Notes: generated by a model from the letters alone, not told the origin. A stretch of 64,000 nt of DNA from Paenarthrobacter sp. GOM3 (GCF_018215265.2 NZ_CP136562.1:1984001-2048000), one strand, 5' to 3'; positions 8,111 through 17,711 are shown, counted from the stretch's first letter. Translations and numbers: made by a program.

Positions 8111-8953
8111 TTAGAGGACTTTGCTGAGGAAGGTTTTGGTGCGTTCGTGTTGGGGGTTGGCGATGATGTCGCGGGGGTTGCCTGATTCGATGACGATGCC
8201 GCCGTCCATGAAGGTGAGGGTGTCTCCGACTTCGCGGGCGAAGCCGATTTCGTGGGTGACAACGATCATGGTCATGCCGGATTTGGCGAGGTCTTTCATG
8301 ACGTCCAGGACGTCTCCGACCAATTCGGGATCGAGGGCGGAGGTTGGCTCGTCGAAGAGCATGAGCTCGGGGTCCATCGCCAGGGCCCGGGCGATGGCGA
8401 CGCGTTGTTGTTGGCCGCCGGAGAGTTGTGCGGGATAGTAGCTGGCGCGGTGGGCCAGGCCTACGCGGTCCAGGAGTTCCTGGGCCCGGCGTTTGGCGGG
8501 CACCCTGTCCTGGCGTTTGACCTGGACGGGGGCTTCGATGATGTTTTCCAGGACCGTTTTGTGTCCGAAGAGGTTGAACCGTTGGAAGACCATGCCGATG
8601 TTCCGGCGTTGGCGTGCGATGTCTTTGAGGTGCAGCTCGTGGAGCTTGCCGTCTTTTTCCTTGTAGCCAATGAGTTCGTCGTTGACCCGGATGCGGCCGG
8701 CGCTGATGGTCTCCAGGTGGTTGATGCACCGCAGCAGGGTGGACTTCCCGGACCCTGACGGGCCGATCAGGACAGCAACTTCTCCCTGTTTGACGGTCAT
8801 GTCGATCCCGTTGAGGACGTGGTGGTCACCGAAATACTTATGGACCCCCTCGATCTTGACCAGATCGTTCTTGACCAGGTCGTTCTTGTCCGGATCGGGT
8901 TTGGTGGGCGATCCGGGCACGGTGTGGGGTAGGGAATGGGCTGAAGCGCTCAT
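8111..8953 (-). CDS. Polar amino-acid ABC transporter, ATP-binding subunit
   Basis: This is a 280-residue GlnQ/HisP-type ATPase. Walker A (GPSGSGKST), Q-loop ([11 protein letters not shown]), signature ([16 protein letters not shown]), Walker B ([14 protein letters not shown]) and H-loop (VVTHEIGF) are all intact. The N-terminal 30 residues are a hydrophilic extension with a tandem KNDLV repeat that comes from a 15-base DNA duplication. The start overlaps the permease stop (ATGA). With the next two genes it forms an importer energised on the cytoplasmic face. Family members of this kind import glutamine, histidine, arginine or similar amino acids. Confidence 0.93.
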   Translation of the reverse strand: MSASAHSLPHTVPGSPTKPDPDKNDLVKNDLVKIEGVHKYFGDHHVLNGIDMTVKQGEVAVLIGPSGSGKSTLLRCINHLETISAGRIRVNDELIGYKEKDGKLHELHLKDIARQRRNIGMVFQRFNLFGHKTVLENIIEAPVQVKRQDRVPAKRRAQELLDRVGLAHRASYYPAQLSGGQQQRVAIARALAMDPELMLFDEPTSALDPELVGDVLDVMKDLAKSGMTMIVVTHEIGFAREVGDTLTFMDGGIVIESGNPRDIIANPQHERTKTFLSKVL

Positions 8954-9924
8954 CGGCCGCTCTCCTCTGTGGTCGGGGTGGTCGGTGCCGGGTCAACGGT
9001 TGCCCGTGCCGCTTGGAGGGCCGCGGGGTTCACAGTGATGCGGGTGGCGGTGTCGATGCCTTTTCCGTAGTGCTTTTCGATGAAGTGCTGGCCGACCATC
9101 AGAATGCTGGTGACCACCAGGTACCAAAAGGCCGCGACGATGAGCAGGGGTATCGGGAGGTAGCTGCGGTTGGCCAGGGTGTTGGTCACGAAGGTCAGGT
9201 CAAGGGTGAACGGCACTGCCAGGACCAGGGAGGTGGTCTTGAGCATCCCGATGGTTTCGTTGCCGGTAGGCGGGACAATGACACGCATCGCTTGGGGCAG
9301 GACGATCCGCCACATGATCTTGGTGCCCCGCATGCCCAGGGCTTCAGCGGCTTCGATCTGTCCCTTGTCCACCGATTTCAGCCCGGCACGGAAGATCTCG
9401 GCCAGGTAGGCCGATTCGTTCAGGGCCAGGCCCAGGACGGCGGCCCAGAAAGCGTTGAGCAGATCCTGGGTGGTCAGGCTCAGAAGTTCCGGACCGAACG
9501 GCACTCCGAGGGTGATCTTGGGGTAAAGGACGGCCACCAAACCCCAGAAGATCAACTGGGTGTAGACGGGGGTGCCGCGGAAGAACCAGACCCAGAACCA
9601 GCTGGACCACCGGAAGATGGGGTTCTCCGACTGGCGCATGAAGGCCAGCAACACCGCCAAGGTCACCGCGATGGCCATCGACAGCACCGTCAGCAGCAGC
9701 GTCCAACCGACACCGCGGACAACATTTTCATCCAGGACGTACAGCGCGAACGTTTCCCAATGGAAGTTCGGGTTGGTCGCAAGACTTTGGACGGCAAGAA
9801 CAGCAAGGACCAGGATGACCGCGGCCCCCACCCATCGGCCGGGATGCCGGACGGGCACTGCTTTGATGAACTCCGGACCTGCCTTCCTCGCAGACGTTTC
9901 CCGATCGCTGGCAGTGACACTCAT
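8950..9924 (-). CDS. Polar amino-acid ABC transporter, permease
   Basis: A 324-residue HisM/GlnP-type permease. It has a hydrophilic N-terminus of about 30 residues, then several membrane segments (for example [13 protein letters not shown] and [21 protein letters not shown]). The cytoplasmic loop that docks on the ATPase carries the family motif [22 protein letters not shown]. The gene overlaps both neighbours by four bases, and one polypeptide must form a homodimer because no second permease is present. The C-terminal 45 residues are a Pro/Thr-rich soluble tail. Confidence 0.93.
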   Translation of the reverse strand: MSVTASDRETSARKAGPEFIKAVPVRHPGRWVGAAVILVLAVLAVQSLATNPNFHWETFALYVLDENVVRGVGWTLLLTVLSMAIAVTLAVLLAFMRQSENPIFRWSSWFWVWFFRGTPVYTQLIFWGLVAVLYPKITLGVPFGPELLSLTTQDLLNAFWAAVLGLALNESAYLAEIFRAGLKSVDKGQIEAAEALGMRGTKIMWRIVLPQAMRVIVPPTGNETIGMLKTTSLVLAVPFTLDLTFVTNTLANRSYLPIPLLIVAAFWYLVVTSILMVGQHFIEKHYGKGIDTATRITVNPAALQAARATVDPAPTTPTTEESGR

Positions 9925-10940
9925 GACTTCACAGTCGGGTTGACTTCAGGATTCGTGATCGCGCCATCAGCGTTGTTCCACGAATCCAGGATGGTTTTGT
10001 AGGTGCCGTCGGCGATCAGTTTGGCGACGGTTTTTTGGACCAGTTCAGCCAGGGCCGGGTCATTCTTCGGGACCGCGATCCCGACAGGGGAGGTGTTGTA
10101 GACCTCGCCGGCCTTTTCCACGGCGCCGTTGGTTTGTTGGACGGCGTAGCCGATGAGAGTTGATTCGGCGATCATGGCGTCGATGCTGCCGTTGACCAGG
10201 CGCGTGGTGACGTCTGTCTGATTCTTGAGCGTGACAACGTTGATTGGTTGTTTGCCTGCCTTGATGCAGTCATCGTTGCGGGTCTTGAGATCGGGATCTT
10301 CCTGGGTGGTGCCGGTCTGGACGCCAACGGATTTACCGCAAACGTCGTCCGGTGAGAACTTCTTCGGGTTGCCTTTTTGGACGGCCCAGGTGGTGCCGGC
10401 GCTGAGATAGCTGACGAAGTTCACAGCCTTCAGGCGCTCGTTGGTGATGCTGAAGGAGCTGATCCCCAGATCGTATTTGGGGCCAAGGGCGGGGAGGATG
10501 CCGGTGAATTCGGCTGTCTGGATGTCGACTTTCAGGTCCAGGGTCGCACCGATCGCCTTGGCGAGGTCCACACCGTAGCCCATCGGCGTCCGGTTGTCCG
10601 CGCCGCCGAGGAATTCGGCAGGGGCATAGGTGGTGTCGGAACCAATGACCAAGGTGCCCTTGGATTTGATCGCGGCCGGCACTTGGGAGGCCAACGTTTC
10701 GTCGGCTTTGACGCTTGCAGGATCAAAACTGACAGCGGGCGAACCTGCCTGGGTCGAGCCGTTTTGAGCCGATCCTGATGCGTTGGTGCACGCCGATAAT
10801 GCCAGAACACAGGTGGTCAGAAGCGTCGCCCCCTTGATCAAGGCCCCTGCGCGGCGGCGGGCGGTGTTCCGGGGGGCCAATTCTTTGCGCTGTTCCATGT
10901 GGGCCGGCTGGCCGGTAGGTGTGATCGTCGATTTCGACAT
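9921..10940 (-). CDS. Amino-acid ABC transporter, substrate-binding lipoprotein
   Basis: About 339 residues of the SBP_bac_3 family. The start at 10940 is chosen for AGGAGACAGC just before the ATG; the frame upstream (to 11084) has no ribosome site. A signal peptide ends in the lipobox LALSAC, so the protein is anchored outside the membrane by a lipidated Cys. The amino-acid-binding core is recognisable in TLVIGSDTTYAPAEF, GYGVDLAKAIGATL and GVQTGTTQEDPDL. It is the first gene of the importer operon. The ligand cannot be read from the sequence; a basic or guanidino amino acid would fit the neighbouring LysG-like regulator. Confidence 0.9.
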   Translation of the reverse strand: MSKSTITPTGQPAHMEQRKELAPRNTARRRAGALIKGATLLTTCVLALSACTNASGSAQNGSTQAGSPAVSFDPASVKADETLASQVPAAIKSKGTLVIGSDTTYAPAEFLGGADNRTPMGYGVDLAKAIGATLDLKVDIQTAEFTGILPALGPKYDLGISSFSITNERLKAVNFVSYLSAGTTWAVQKGNPKKFSPDDVCGKSVGVQTGTTQEDPDLKTRNDDCIKAGKQPINVVTLKNQTDVTTRLVNGSIDAMIAESTLIGYAVQQTNGAVEKAGEVYNTSPVGIAVPKNDPALAELVQKTVAKLIADGTYKTILDSWNNADGAITNPEVNPTVKS

Positions 10941-11373
10941 GCTGTCTCCTGGTGCTGATGCGCCGATGCGGGCGAAAGATGGGAACTGCTCCACCGATGA
11001 CGAGTCCTGCGGCGCCGCATACTCGGTCATATCGGTGGTCAGGGAAACTCCAGTGGGAGGCCAGGCCTGGCCGTCTAACTGCAAATGAAAGGGCTCAGGA
11101 AGAGGATCTACTCTTCGCCTTGCAAATCTCCCAGTCGCCTCGACCTAATGCGGCCGTCTGTGCGATGGGTCAATGCTATGGACCAGAACACCAAGCACCA
11201 ACGGTACATTTCCAAATCAACAGTTAAGGATGGACTTACGGATACTCGGCCGCGCCCTGATTGCCATTGAATGTCCTTATTTGTGGGGTAGAGGTCTTTT
11301 CAGACGCTTCCGCTGACGGCGCCGGCACTCAAGGATGGGAACTGTGACTTATGCCGAATCCAAGGAGGAATTT
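10941..11373. promoter_or_regulatory. Divergent intergenic region (433 bp)
   Basis: This stretch separates the minus-strand ABC operon from the plus-strand HD-domain gene and must hold both promoters. I see no convincing -35/-10 pair, riboswitch or long inverted repeat. AAGGAGGAA at 11362-11370 is the ribosome site of the HD gene. Confidence 0.5.
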
Positions 11374-12012
11374 ATGAATGAAACCATTGCTGGCATTTCG
11401 GTGCCGGATACGGCGCTGGTCCGGGAGGCCACTGCGCTGGTTTTGGATGCAGCGGATGAGGCCGTCTACCACCATTCCCGGAGGGTCTACTTTTGGGGGA
11501 TGCTTCAATCGCAAGTGCGGGGGCGGGACGTCGATCCCGAACTTGCCTACGTGGGCGGGCTTTTCCATGATCTGGGGCTGACAACGAAGCACCGAACGAA
11601 CGATCAACGGTTCGAAGTGGACGGCGCAGACCTGGCGTACGACTTCCTTCGGGAACACGGCCGCTCTGAGCAGGAGGCCCGCAACGTCTGGTTGGCCATC
11701 GCCCTGCACACAACCCCGGGGATCCCGGACCATCTGGCACCGGAAGTGGCCGTGGTGACACTTGGCGTTGAAACCGACGTGCTGGGTCTGAATCTGGACC
11801 GCATCGACCTTCAGCAGCGTGAACACGTGCTGGCCGCCCATCCCCGTCCGGACTTCAAGCGCAAGATCCTCCAGGCGTTCTACGATGGCATGCGGGACCG
11901 CCCGGAGACGACGTTCGGGACAATGAACGACGACGTGCTCGCCCACTTTGATCCCACCTTCACGCGAGAGAATTTCGTCGACATCATTCAAAAAAACGAC
12001 TGGCCGGAATAG
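11374..12012 (+). CDS. HD-domain hydrolase of the cyanamide-hydratase type
   Basis: This 212-residue HD-superfamily protein has metal-binding residues in YHHSRRVYFWG, GLFHDLGL (the HD pair), AIALHTTPG and GVETDVLG. The arrangement matches bacterial relatives of fungal cyanamide hydratase, which hydrates cyanamide to urea; many bacterial members are uncharacterised. The start at 11374 is chosen for the strong AAGGAGGAATTT spacing; an upstream ATG at 11335 has no ribosome site. It is divergent from the amino-acid importer and followed by a GlxA-type regulator. Action on a nitrogenous by-product such as a guanidine or cyanamide is speculative. Confidence 0.75.
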   Translation: MNETIAGISVPDTALVREATALVLDAADEAVYHHSRRVYFWGMLQSQVRGRDVDPELAYVGGLFHDLGLTTKHRTNDQRFEVDGADLAYDFLREHGRSEQEARNVWLAIALHTTPGIPDHLAPEVAVVTLGVETDVLGLNLDRIDLQQREHVLAAHPRPDFKRKILQAFYDGMRDRPETTFGTMNDDVLAHFDPTFTRENFVDIIQKNDWPE

Positions 12013-12103
12013 TGACCCCCGTTGGCGCCGTCATAGCCTGGCGGCGTCAACAGCGACCAGCCCGCAGTTGACCCCAGGACCTCACTTGTCCGGAAGGAGC
12101 CCC

Positions 12104-13096
12104 ATGGGCCACAGCCACACGATCGCGTTCCTCGTGTTTGATGGTGTGAAGATGCTGGACGTCGCGGGGCCGGCTGAAGTGTTTGCCGAAGCGAACAAGC
12201 TCGGGGCCCGATACTCCCTGACCTACCTCTCGCCTTCAGGAGACCCGGTCAGCACGTCCATCGGGCTTCCACTCCCGGTTGACTCCGATAGCAGCCAACT
12301 GACCAGAATGGACACGCTTGTCGTTCCTGGCGGTGACGACCTGCCGTCCAAGCCAATCCCGACCGAGTTGGTCGACGCCGTGCAGTCCCTGCACCGACGG
12401 AGCCAGCGACTCGTGGCCATCTGCACCGGCGCCTTCATCCTTGCCAAAGCCGGCATCCTGGACCATCGCCAGGCAACAACGCACTGGGAACATGCGCGTC
12501 TCCTGGCTGCCGCCTACCCAGATATCCGAGTTCGTCCTGACTCGCTCTTCGTGGCCGACGGCGAAGTGTTTACCTCCGCAGGGGTTTCCGCCGGGATTGA
12601 TCTTGCGCTGGCGCTGGTCGAAAGAGACCACGGTGCCTCCATCGCACGTTTGATCGCACAAAGATTGGTCCTCTTCATGCAGCGGCCCGGAGGGCAATCA
12701 CAATTCTCCGCCCCCCTATCGATCGAGACCCCCAAGAACGAGCCGCTGCGAAAAGCCGTTGAACTCATCGCTGCGAGACCCAACGCAGACTACAGTTTGG
12801 GGTCCCTTGCCAGACTCATGGGGCTCAGCACACGGCAGGTCGCAAGATTGTTCGCCGCCGAGCTCAACACCTCTCCGGCTAAATTTGTTGAGCAGATGCG
12901 CCTGGACCACGCAAAAGCGATGTTGGCGGACGGACGCAGCATCACCAAAACAGCAACAGCCGCCGGCTTCGGAAGTCCGGAGACCATGCGGCGGATATTC
13001 AACCAACGGCTGCGCGCGTCCCCCAGCGAATACCGCGCGCGGTTCCATGCAGCACGTGTCCCTGATGAGGTTAAGGGGCAGCTCCAGCCGAGCTAG
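12104..13096 (+). CDS. GlxA-family AraC-type regulator with DJ-1/PfpI domain
   Basis: 330 residues. The N-terminal half is a class-I glutamine-amidotransferase-like (DJ-1/PfpI) domain, with VPGGDDLP and the nucleophile-elbow region AICTGAFILAKAG. The C-terminal half holds two AraC helix-turn-helices (SLGSLARLMGLSTRQVARLF and ITKTATAAGFGSPETMRRIF). The ATG at 12104 follows GGAAGGAG. Family members include regulators of arginine, carnitine and other quaternary or guanidino compound catabolism. It is probably co-transcribed with the HD gene and may control this cluster. A short tandem repeat of gagcta units follows the stop codon. Confidence 0.9.
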   Translation: MGHSHTIAFLVFDGVKMLDVAGPAEVFAEANKLGARYSLTYLSPSGDPVSTSIGLPLPVDSDSSQLTRMDTLVVPGGDDLPSKPIPTELVDAVQSLHRRSQRLVAICTGAFILAKAGILDHRQATTHWEHARLLAAAYPDIRVRPDSLFVADGEVFTSAGVSAGIDLALALVERDHGASIARLIAQRLVLFMQRPGGQSQFSAPLSIETPKNEPLRKAVELIAARPNADYSLGSLARLMGLSTRQVARLFAAELNTSPAKFVEQMRLDHAKAMLADGRSITKTATAAGFGSPETMRRIFNQRLRASPSEYRARFHAARVPDEVKGQLQPS

Positions 13097-14132
13097 AGCT
13101 AGAGCTAGCGTGCCCCCTGTCTGCGCTTGAAGTCACGGTCACCGCTTGCGGTGCACGTAAAGTGTAGAATGATGCACTAAACTCGGGGTGATCCACCAGT
13201 CTTAAGGCCGACCGTGAAAGAGGCACTCCCATGCAACTCCCTCCGTTCCTCATCGAGCGCATGTTCGCCAAGCACGAGTTCACCGCCCGGATCAACCTCA
13301 CGGGCTCAGACACCGAAGCGGTGTCTCTCGACGAACTGTGGCAGGTGGCGCCGGCGCAGACGCGGAGCCCTCCGTCAGGGAGGGTCCTATAAAGGGGTGT
13401 GACCATGACTACAGTGTTCTTCCTGGACCTTAGGTTCTCAGCGGACGGCGGTGTTCTCACCCTGTAGATCGTGTGGGAACGCTGCAGAGTCTTGATGCAG
13501 CAAAGGCTATCGCGGCGGAGAAAGCAGGGAGCCGCTGCAATGGCGTTGGATGGAAGAGCGGCAGGTCTAGGGCGCCGAGGTCGGTCACGAGCATGCCGCG
13601 GAGATTAGCGAGGGCACACGAGTGAAACGCGCCGATGTGGAGTTCGGATTGATGGGCTGATCACTTGCCGACGCGCGGCCCTCTGTTCATACATGTTGCT
13701 CTAATATGTGGGCTCCCACTGCATCTGCAGGCCATCAGTCAGAGGAGTGAAGGAAGCGGTATCCCCCCAGCTCATGGTGTGGGCCTTCACCTGAGCGGCA
13801 GCCCGTTCGAGCGCACCTTCGCGTGATTCGGATCCAGGCATTGCAGCTGGTCGTCCTGTTGTCGGTGGTGATGGTCAGGCTGCTTGGCCCGTGAGCCGGG
13901 TGTGGATTCCTGCGCCGGCGTTGTGCCGGCGGACCTGAACGTCGTGATGGTGTTTTGAGCTGCCACGTTGGAACTCACGTCTGAGACCGCCCCGTAACGC
14001 ATCAACCGTTCGTAGCGACAGGCCCCCCGGCAGAGAGAACCAGACTTGTTCCGTCGTTTTAATGCGACATGCTTTCGCGATGCGGCCCTCTCTCCCCTGG
14101 CTCTGGAATAATCACTGGGTCGTACATTCTCT
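13097..14132. other. Gene-poor stretch (1.0 kb) with remnants
   Basis: Apart from the truncated aminotransferase-like frame at 13231-13392, I see no convincing gene. Several open frames on both strands lack ribosome sites and family resemblance. Together with the following gene-poor segment it looks like a scar zone of past insertions and deletions. Confidence 0.5.
13231..13392 (+). pseudogene. Truncated 5' end of a PLP aminotransferase-like gene
   Basis: A 53-codon frame with an AAGAGG site begins MQLPPFLIERMFAKHEF and continues into GSDTEAVSLDELW. This resembles the first 40 residues of class I/II aminotransferases, where a short N-terminal arm precedes a phrase like 'SSSDCESLSLDEL'. After that the frame turns into unrelated sequence and stops, so the PLP domain is gone. 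The identification rests on a short stretch. Confidence 0.4.
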
Positions 14133-16298
14133 ATGGGGGAACAATTGAAGCTTGACTGCCTTACCATCCAGAATTTCCGGGCGTTGAAAAGCATCTCCAT
14201 ACCGCTTTCAACGTTCGGGTGCATCATCGGCGAGAACAATGCTGGGAAGTCTTCCGTCCTGCACGCATTAGTCTTTGCGCTGACAGGGCAGACCCCACGC
14301 AAGCTAAACGAGCGCGACTTTCACGACCCCTCCTTGCCCATCCGAGTAGAGCTCAAACTCACCGATATTACGACTGCGGACTTCGCTCAAATCGGTGCTG
14401 CCAACCACCGGGCTGCGATGGAAAGCGATGTGATCAACGGTGAGCTAACACTTGTTCGTATCGTGGCGCCGGGGTCAACGAAACAGGTCCTGCAGCTCTC
14501 GAAGGCATGCCCCGCAAATGAAAACCTTCTTCCGGAAGTCCTGAAGCCAAAAATGACCGGTAAAAAGGACACCGAACTCTATGAGACAGTGATTGGTCTA
14601 ATCCCGGAGTTAGCGGACCGGCTCGACCCGAAAAAGCTGACCCAGAAGCAAGTAGCTGAGGCTTGCGATTCGGTCGTTGCCAATATACCGAGGTGCGATC
14701 TCGTTATGCGCGATTGCCCCCTCGGCACCGGGATCGAGGCAGCAGTCAAAGACTTCCTCCCGGAGCCGATCTATATCGAAGCAGTTAAAGACGTCGCAGG
14801 TGAAATGAAGACTGCGGAGACAGCTACCTTCGGTAAGCTTCTTAAACTACTCCTGGACGAGGTCGAGGACGAGTTCGACGACCTCCAGGCTCAATTCCAA
14901 GATCTGCAGAAACGGCTTTCCAGGGTGCTGGATTCAAACGGCGAGCCCGCCGAGGACTTGAGGCTGGAAGCTGTAAAAAAGATTGAGCAGACGGTTGAAG
15001 ACTTCGTGAGGGAAAGCTTCCCCGGAGTAGAACTCCGGTTGAACGTTCCTGTACCTGAGCTAAAGACCATTTTTTCAACTGCCGAGATGAGCATCGACGA
15101 TGGTCATGAGGGGCCTGTGACGGGTAAGGGAGATGGTCTCAAACGTGCCGTAGCATTTGCGATCCTAAGGGCATACACCTTATTGCGGGCAGAGGGTCTA
15201 GGCAGCCGGCCAGGTGGGAAGCCGAGCCGCCGGATGAATGTCCTATTGTTCGAAGAGCCTGAGCTCTACTTGCACCCTAAGGGCCAGCGGCAACTCTTTC
15301 GAGCACTGGAGTTGTTCTCCCACGACCACCCAGTCCTCGTGACGACGCATTCGCCTCTGTTTTTCAGTGCTGATGCAACGACCACCTTCACCAAGCTTCG
15401 CAAAGCGCCGAGTGCTGGAGGCCTCTCTAAAGTGTCGGAGGCCTTCCCTGTCAATGTCACACAAATGAATGAGAGGGAAGCCTTCCAAATTATCTGTCAC
15501 GAGAACAATGAGAGCGCGTTCTTCTCAAATGCCGTCGTGCTGGTGGAAGGAGAGAGTGATGCTGTTGTATTTCCTCATCTGGCCGAGGTAATCAACCCCG
15601 AATGGAGTCATCTCGAGCGAAATCTTTCCTTCGTGATCACGGGCGGTAAGACGAACATCTCTAAGTACCGTTCGTTCTTCGATCATTTCAAGATCGACGT
15701 ACACGTGCTCTGTGACCTTGACGCGCTGTTGGATGGCTTCAGTCACATCAATACAGACGGATCCATCAAGAACCTTCGGGATCAGATGATTGAGACTGTC
15801 GATGCTGCGCTCCCCTCTGAGGACGAAATAGCGATCTCGGCAAAAGATGCCGAGAAGCTATCGAATCGAGGCAGACTCAAATCACAGTGGGAAAGCGCAG
15901 AGCGGGCATATCAGCAGTGGGATGGCAGCGAGTTGGCAATGAAGACCATAAATGACTTGATGAAAGCATTCTTCGGAACACGGCGCGGAGGCGAGAGGCT
16001 GAATGTCCTGAGAACAGACACAGCAGAGGTCCTGCGTCTCAAGAATGAGCTACTCAAGCGCCTGCGGGATGAAAAAGTCTACGTCTTCTCCAGGGGTGAT
16101 CTGGAGGCTTACTACGGCTCAGTTGACCGCACCGGGCTTGGAGGCAAGGACAAGGTTCGGCTAGCCATGCACGTGAAATCGACGATAACGAATGTAGATG
16201 ACTTCCGGAAGCTGCATGGAGAGGATGCCGATGAAGTCGTGGACGAACTTTCCGAAATTATGTCACGTGTCTACGAGCGACTGGTGCCGGTCGCGTAG
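14133..16298 (+). CDS. OLD-family ATP-dependent nuclease (ABC ATPase plus TOPRIM)
   Basis: 721 residues. The N-terminal ABC/SMC-like ATPase has Walker A in GENNAGKSSVLHAL (about residue 31), a central coiled linker (about 240-285), Walker B LLFEEPELYLHP (about 370) and the H-loop VTTHSPLFF. The C-terminal TOPRIM nuclease has the acidic motif VVLVEGESDAVVFP (about 470) and the DLDALLDG pair. No UvrD-like helicase follows, so it looks like a class 1 single-gene OLD protein rather than a Gabija GajA. Such proteins cleave DNA and often defend against phage. The gene stands alone in accessory DNA, is visibly less GC-rich than its neighbours, and was probably acquired by transfer. The ATG at 14133 is used; TTG at 14145 is possible. 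Confidence 0.88.
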   Translation: MGEQLKLDCLTIQNFRALKSISIPLSTFGCIIGENNAGKSSVLHALVFALTGQTPRKLNERDFHDPSLPIRVELKLTDITTADFAQIGAANHRAAMESDVINGELTLVRIVAPGSTKQVLQLSKACPANENLLPEVLKPKMTGKKDTELYETVIGLIPELADRLDPKKLTQKQVAEACDSVVANIPRCDLVMRDCPLGTGIEAAVKDFLPEPIYIEAVKDVAGEMKTAETATFGKLLKLLLDEVEDEFDDLQAQFQDLQKRLSRVLDSNGEPAEDLRLEAVKKIEQTVEDFVRESFPGVELRLNVPVPELKTIFSTAEMSIDDGHEGPVTGKGDGLKRAVAFAILRAYTLLRAEGLGSRPGGKPSRRMNVLLFEEPELYLHPKGQRQLFRALELFSHDHPVLVTTHSPLFFSADATTTFTKLRKAPSAGGLSKVSEAFPVNVTQMNEREAFQIICHENNESAFFSNAVVLVEGESDAVVFPHLAEVINPEWSHLERNLSFVITGGKTNISKYRSFFDHFKIDVHVLCDLDALLDGFSHINTDGSIKNLRDQMIETVDAALPSEDEIAISAKDAEKLSNRGRLKSQWESAERAYQQWDGSELAMKTINDLMKAFFGTRRGGERLNVLRTDTAEVLRLKNELLKRLRDEKVYVFSRGDLEAYYGSVDRTGLGGKDKVRLAMHVKSTITNVDDFRKLHGEDADEVVDELSEIMSRVYERLVPVA

Positions 16299-16647
16299 GA
16301 GGACCGGACAGAACTGGAGAAGACGACTCTGATTCCAGCACGTCCCTTATAGACCTGTGACTATTCCGTCCCTCATTCAAATATTCGTACCTTTTAGGGG
16401 GCTCAGTTACCTAGGCCCAACTGTTGTGGGAGCCACCCCGATGCAGCTGAGCTGCTCCTTTCCCTTATGTCTGACGATCTGGAGGCGTCCTTGATGTGCA
16501 AGGGCGGGGACACTCATGCCCATGCGCGAAATCCGCGACGGTGCTACGTCAGTTTCGTCGTCGAGTTGAATGAACATGGACGTCAGATGCGACCTGGCTG
16601 GGCCGTGATGTGCTCTCAGGTCAGTCGTCCGCAGTCAGGTGCATTGT

Positions 16648-17065
16648 GGAACGGCATGCCCATGAAGGACATGAAAGGAGTGTGAAGCAGATGACGGTAT
16701 CCGGGGCACAGTTGCCCGCTGAAAGCCTTGTGCTCCCCATTGAATTGCCGTGGCATGAAAAAGAATTGATCGGGTCCGCAAACGTGGCAAAAAAGAAGTG
16801 TGGGCAATGTCCACACCTTCCACCTCGGACTGGCCCTTACAGCCGTCGAACTGGCCCGGATTTCGCATGTTTTCGCCGTTTCCCAGTGTTTCCAAGGTTT
16901 GGAATCCCGTTCGAGTCCCACCTCGGGCACGGCATACCCCTCGTCAGAGGGGGCTTTTGCTTTAACGTGGTGACAACTGTTGACACGAGTCTCTGATGTG
17001 TGGTGCCGGCTTGTGCCTGCCCGCCGGTTGGCCTGTGCAGTTGTGGGGGAGCGGGTTCAGGGTCG
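16648..17065 (+). repeat. att-like dispersed repeat, copy A
   Basis: About 420 bases align with 44469-44888 in the same orientation. A 36-base block at 16901-16936 is identical in both. It contains TTCGAGTCCCACCTCGGGCA, which looks like the T-loop, T-stem and 3' acceptor strand of a tRNA of leucine type, but no 5' tRNA half is present. Upstream in both copies lies an AAAGGAG site followed by ATGAC and a short open frame, then a palindrome around 16798-16816. This is what an old integration boundary would look like. Confidence 0.65.
16937..16963 (+). terminator. Rho-independent terminator in repeat copy A
   Basis: CCCCTC (16937-16942), loop GTCA, GAGGGG (16947-16952), then GCTTTTGCTTT. It directly follows the tRNA 3'-end-like sequence, as a native tRNA terminator would. 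Confidence 0.65.
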
Positions 17066-17711
17066 TGGCTCGTGAGCCCTCCGCCTGCTCTGAACTGGGG
17101 CTATGGGTTCCTCTCGTGGTTCGTGCGGTAGGTCGTCGTTGGCCTACACCTCTTCATGGGTAGGGGGACTGAGCGCAACATGACCTCGGGATCTTGCGTC
17201 AAAGTTCTTGGTTTCGGCTCGTTGGTGGAGTTAGGAGCCTTGTATTGCGATGACCCTCCAAAACGGTGAAGCCGCAGGGTGCAGCCGCATCTTCATGGCC
17301 AAACCGTTGCCTATGAATCGTCTTCTTGATCCAAGGCGAACACGAGGAAGCTGGACCGGACTCGCCGGGCGTATGACGAAGCAACCCGGATATGCTTCGA
17401 AGCCATCGCCCAGACCCGGGCAACCGCTAGTGAAAAAACAGTCACCGACTTCCGCGAGGACATCCGCCGGCTGGGACGTACTTAACCCTTAACCGGCCCT
17501 AAACCCAAAGAACCAGCCACAACCGCGAAAATAATTTCAGCGTGATCAGGACTGCGCTTCCCGCGTCCTGTGCCGCCTGGCACCATGGGTTGTCCTCCGG
17601 CTGCAGTCGGCGAACGTCTCTCATCGCCACAGATATCCGGTTAAGGGAAGGTGTCGTCGCTGGCGGCCGCGCTCTGCCGATCTTCGCGGGTCGCACGCTC
17701 ATCCTCCAGCT

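Larger units (their letters stand above)
16299..17711. other. Gene-poor stretch (1.4 kb) holding att-like repeat copy A
   Basis: No complete gene is convincing here. It holds repeat copy A (16648-17065) and its terminator. Near 17326-17490 there is a plus-strand frame without a start that reads like a real C-terminus (RKLDRTRRAYDEATR, then TDFREDIRRLGRT), preceded by an in-frame TGA, so it is probably the tail of a lost gene. Confidence 0.5.

Noticed and set aside
7965..8729. A long frame that extends the LysR gene upstream by 255 codons
   Set aside because: It is Arg/His/Pro-rich, runs through the ABC ATPase in another frame, and the LysR family start is clearly the ATG at 7964.
13787..14302. 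A 171-codon minus-strand frame at the start of the OLD gene
   Set aside because: It is antisense to the OLD Walker A region, has no recognisable domain and no ribosome site.
14133..16298. Gabija defence system
   Set aside because: A GajB-like UvrD helicase should follow directly; instead there is gene-poor DNA.
16850..16945. A complete tRNA gene in the repeats
   Set aside because: Only the T-loop and 3' acceptor strand match; no complementary 5' strand, D arm or anticodon arm can be folded.
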